Assembly (NCBI RefSeq): GCF_038087665.1
Contig: NZ_CP149925.1
Span: 1-64,000, forward strand
DNA: 64,000 nucleotides
Reading direction: 5' to 3'
Source of the DNA: Gallaecimonas sp. GXIMD4217
GTDB taxonomy: Bacteria > Pseudomonadota > Gammaproteobacteria > Enterobacterales > Gallaecimonadaceae
Part shown: positions 62,525-64,000 of the stretch, piece by piece
How the letters are laid out: every line of letters begins with the position of its first letter
Numbering within the stretch: position 1 is the first letter of the stretch
The notes under the pieces: generated by a model
Databases searched by the model: none
What the model was told of the DNA's origin: nothing
Seen by the model: only the letters and a program-made list of their open reading frames with translations
Position numbers and translations under genes: made by a program

Positions 62525-64000
62525 TTACGGAGCCGGATGATCTTGACCACCTCGGGGATGGTGCGGATGCGGCGCATCACGTTGGCCAGGTGCACCCTGT
62601 GGTGGACGGTCAGCAGGATGTTGATGGAATAGACCTGGCTGTCCCGCTCCTCGGTGCTGAGGTTCTGGATGTTGGCGCCGGCCTCGGAGATGGCCGAGGT
62701 CAGGGTGGCCAGGGCGCCCTGGTGGTTTTCGATGTCGACGCGGATCTCGGACAGGTACTCGCCCTCGGTCTGCTCGGCCCACTGCACCGGGATGTACTTG
62801 GCCGGATCGGCCTGGTAGCCGCTGATGTTGCCGCAGGACTCGATGTGCACCACCAGGCCCTTGCCCGGGCTCATGTGGGCCACTATGGGGTCGCCGGGGA
62901 TGGGGCGGCAGCACTTGGCGTAGCTGACCAGCATGCCCTCGGCGCCCTTGATGGCCATCTTCTTGCCGCTGGCGGCCTTCCTGCTCTCGTCCTCGCTCAT
63001 GCCCTGCAGGCGGCGGGCGATGACGATGCTCATGGCGTTGCCCAGGCCGATGTCGGCCAGCAGGTGCTCGAAGCTGTCGTGCTGGGTGCTCTGCAACACC
63101 TCCTGGACCTGGAGCGGATCCAGCTCGTCCAGGCGCACCCCGCCCAGGGCGTGGGTGAGCAGGCGCCGGCCCAGGGCCACGGCCTGTTCGGACTGCAGGT
63201 GCTTGAGGTGGGCACGGATCTTGGAGCGGGCCTTGCCGGTCACCACGAAGTTGAGCCAGGCGGCGTTGGGCCTGGCGCCGGGGCTGGTGATGACCTCCAC
63301 CGTCTGGCCGTTTTCCAGCGGCATGGACAGCGGATAGGCCTGGCGGTCCACCCGGGCGCCGACGCAGCCGTGGCCGACGGCGGTGTGCACCGCATAGGCG
63401 AAGTCCACCGCCGTGGCGCCCACCGGCAGCTCCAGGATGCGGCCCTCGGGGGTGAACACGTAGATCTCGTCCGGGAACAGATCGGTCTTGACGTTCTCGA
63501 TGAATTCGAAGGAGTTGCCGGCAGATTGCTGCAGTTCCAGCAGGCTTTGCATCCAGCGCCTGGCCCGGACCTGGGCCGTGGTGCCGGAGCTGTCGCTGTC
63601 CTGCTTGTACAGCCAGTGGGCCGCCACGCCGCGGTCGGCCATCAGATCCATGTCCTCGGTGCGGATCTGGATCTCGATGGGCACCCCGTGGGGGCCGAAC
63701 AGGGTGGTGTGCAGCGACTGGTAGCCGTTGGCCTTGGGGATGGCGATATAGTCCTTGAAGCGGCCGGGGCGGGGCTTGTACAGGTTGTGCACGGCGCCCA
63801 GGGCCCGGTAGCAGGTGTCCAGATCCCTGACGATGATGCGAAAGGCGATGATGTCCATCACCTCGTGGAACTGCAGTTCCTTGTTGCGCATCTTGTTGTA
63901 GATGGAGAACAGGTGCTTCTCCCGGCCCTTGACCCGGCCGGGGATGCCGCTCTCCTCCAGGCGGGCCTGGACGGCCTCGCGGATGTTGTCCACCAGCTGC
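62521..64000 (-). CDS. spoT: (p)ppGpp synthetase/hydrolase SpoT (5'-truncated by window edge)
   Basis: The last 492 residues or so; the hydrolase domain and part of the synthetase lie beyond base 64000. Visible are the synthetase core (GREKHLFSIYNKM; VMDIIAFRIIV; FKDYIAIPKANGYQSLHT; EIQIRTEDMDLMADRGVAAHW), the TGS domain (YVFTPEGRILELPVGATAVDFAYAVH), the helical region, the Cys-containing AKCCRPIPGDPIVAH segment, and a C-terminal ACT domain. SpoT rather than RelA is assigned from the trmH-recG neighbourhood. Confidence 0.95.
   Translation of the reverse strand, partial: QLVDNIREAVQARLEESGIPGRVKGREKHLFSIYNKMRNKELQFHEVMDIIAFRIIVRDLDTCYRALGAVHNLYKPRPGRFKDYIAIPKANGYQSLHTTLFGPHGVPIEIQIRTEDMDLMADRGVAAHWLYKQDSDSSGTTAQVRARRWMQSLLELQQSAGNSFEFIENVKTDLFPDEIYVFTPEGRILELPVGATAVDFAYAVHTAVGHGCVGARVDRQAYPLSMPLENGQTVEVITSPGARPNAAWLNFVVTGKARSKIRAHLKHLQSEQAVALGRRLLTHALGGVRLDELDPLQVQEVLQSTQHDSFEHLLADIGLGNAMSIVIARRLQGMSEDESRKAASGKKMAIKGAEGMLVSYAKCCRPIPGDPIVAHMSPGKGLVVHIESCGNISGYQADPAKYIPVQWAEQTEGEYLSEIRVDIENHQGALATLTSAISEAGANIQNLSTEERDSQVYSINILLTVHHRVHLANVMRRIRTIPEVVKIIRLRK

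Overview
The window is chromosomal DNA of a GC-rich gammaproteobacterium, starting next to the replication origin (dnaA-dnaN-recF-gyrB). Gene order matches the Shewanella/Alteromonadales origin region: glyS-glyQ, fadBA, pepQ-yigZ-trkH-hemG, trkA-rsmB-fmt-def, a LysM gene, dprA-smg-yrdD, tsaC, hemF, aroE-yrdB, yrdA, then an rrn operon. High GC in this layout suggests Gallaecimonas or a close relative. That is inference from synteny and composition; the 16S gene at 31797-33348 would settle it.

Layout. 1-6750: replication genes, an HDOD-domain gene and a cluster of ParB-binding (parS) palindromes. 6760-14080: glyQS, tag, tusA and the fadBA beta-oxidation operon. 14286-22485: peptidase, potassium uptake (trkH, trkA), heme (hemG) and the rsmB-fmt-def translation cluster. 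22624-31346: dprA-smg-yrdD, purEK, tsaC-hemF, a truncated hemoglobin, aroE-yrdB and yrdA, which is the E. coli rrnD neighbourhood with purEK, hemF and the globin added. 31347-36787: a complete rrn operon with three promoter-like sequences and no spacer tRNA. 36788-37431: non-coding, repeat-rich DNA.

37432-43344 is the least conventional stretch. It holds an ECF sigma factor operon (sigma, putative membrane anti-sigma, secreted PDZ protein) behind a promoter-like TGTCACC-N16-CGTC sequence, a 2OG-Fe(II) oxygenase whose start lies in a strong inverted repeat, a rhomboid protease with two zinc ribbons and a membrane partner, a plant-type glutathione reductase and a PspB-like small protein. 43430-50715: prlC and rsmJ, interrupted by a Tag-like glycosylase and a flavodoxin/questin-oxidase-like pair, then peroxiredoxin, MscS channel and a lipoprotein. 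50826-59681: flavoprotein YhiN, a secreted M20 peptidase with an SRPBCC protein, YjdF, bactofilin plus M23 peptidase in overlapping frames, NfsA and an M16 metallopeptidase. 59725-64000: recG, trmH and the 3' part of spoT.

No IS element, prophage, CRISPR array or tRNA gene was seen. The best candidates for something undescribed are the ECF/PDZ operon, the three parS sites at exact 29-bp spacing, the paired hairpin repeats after the rrn operon, and the questin-oxidase-like/flavodoxin pair.
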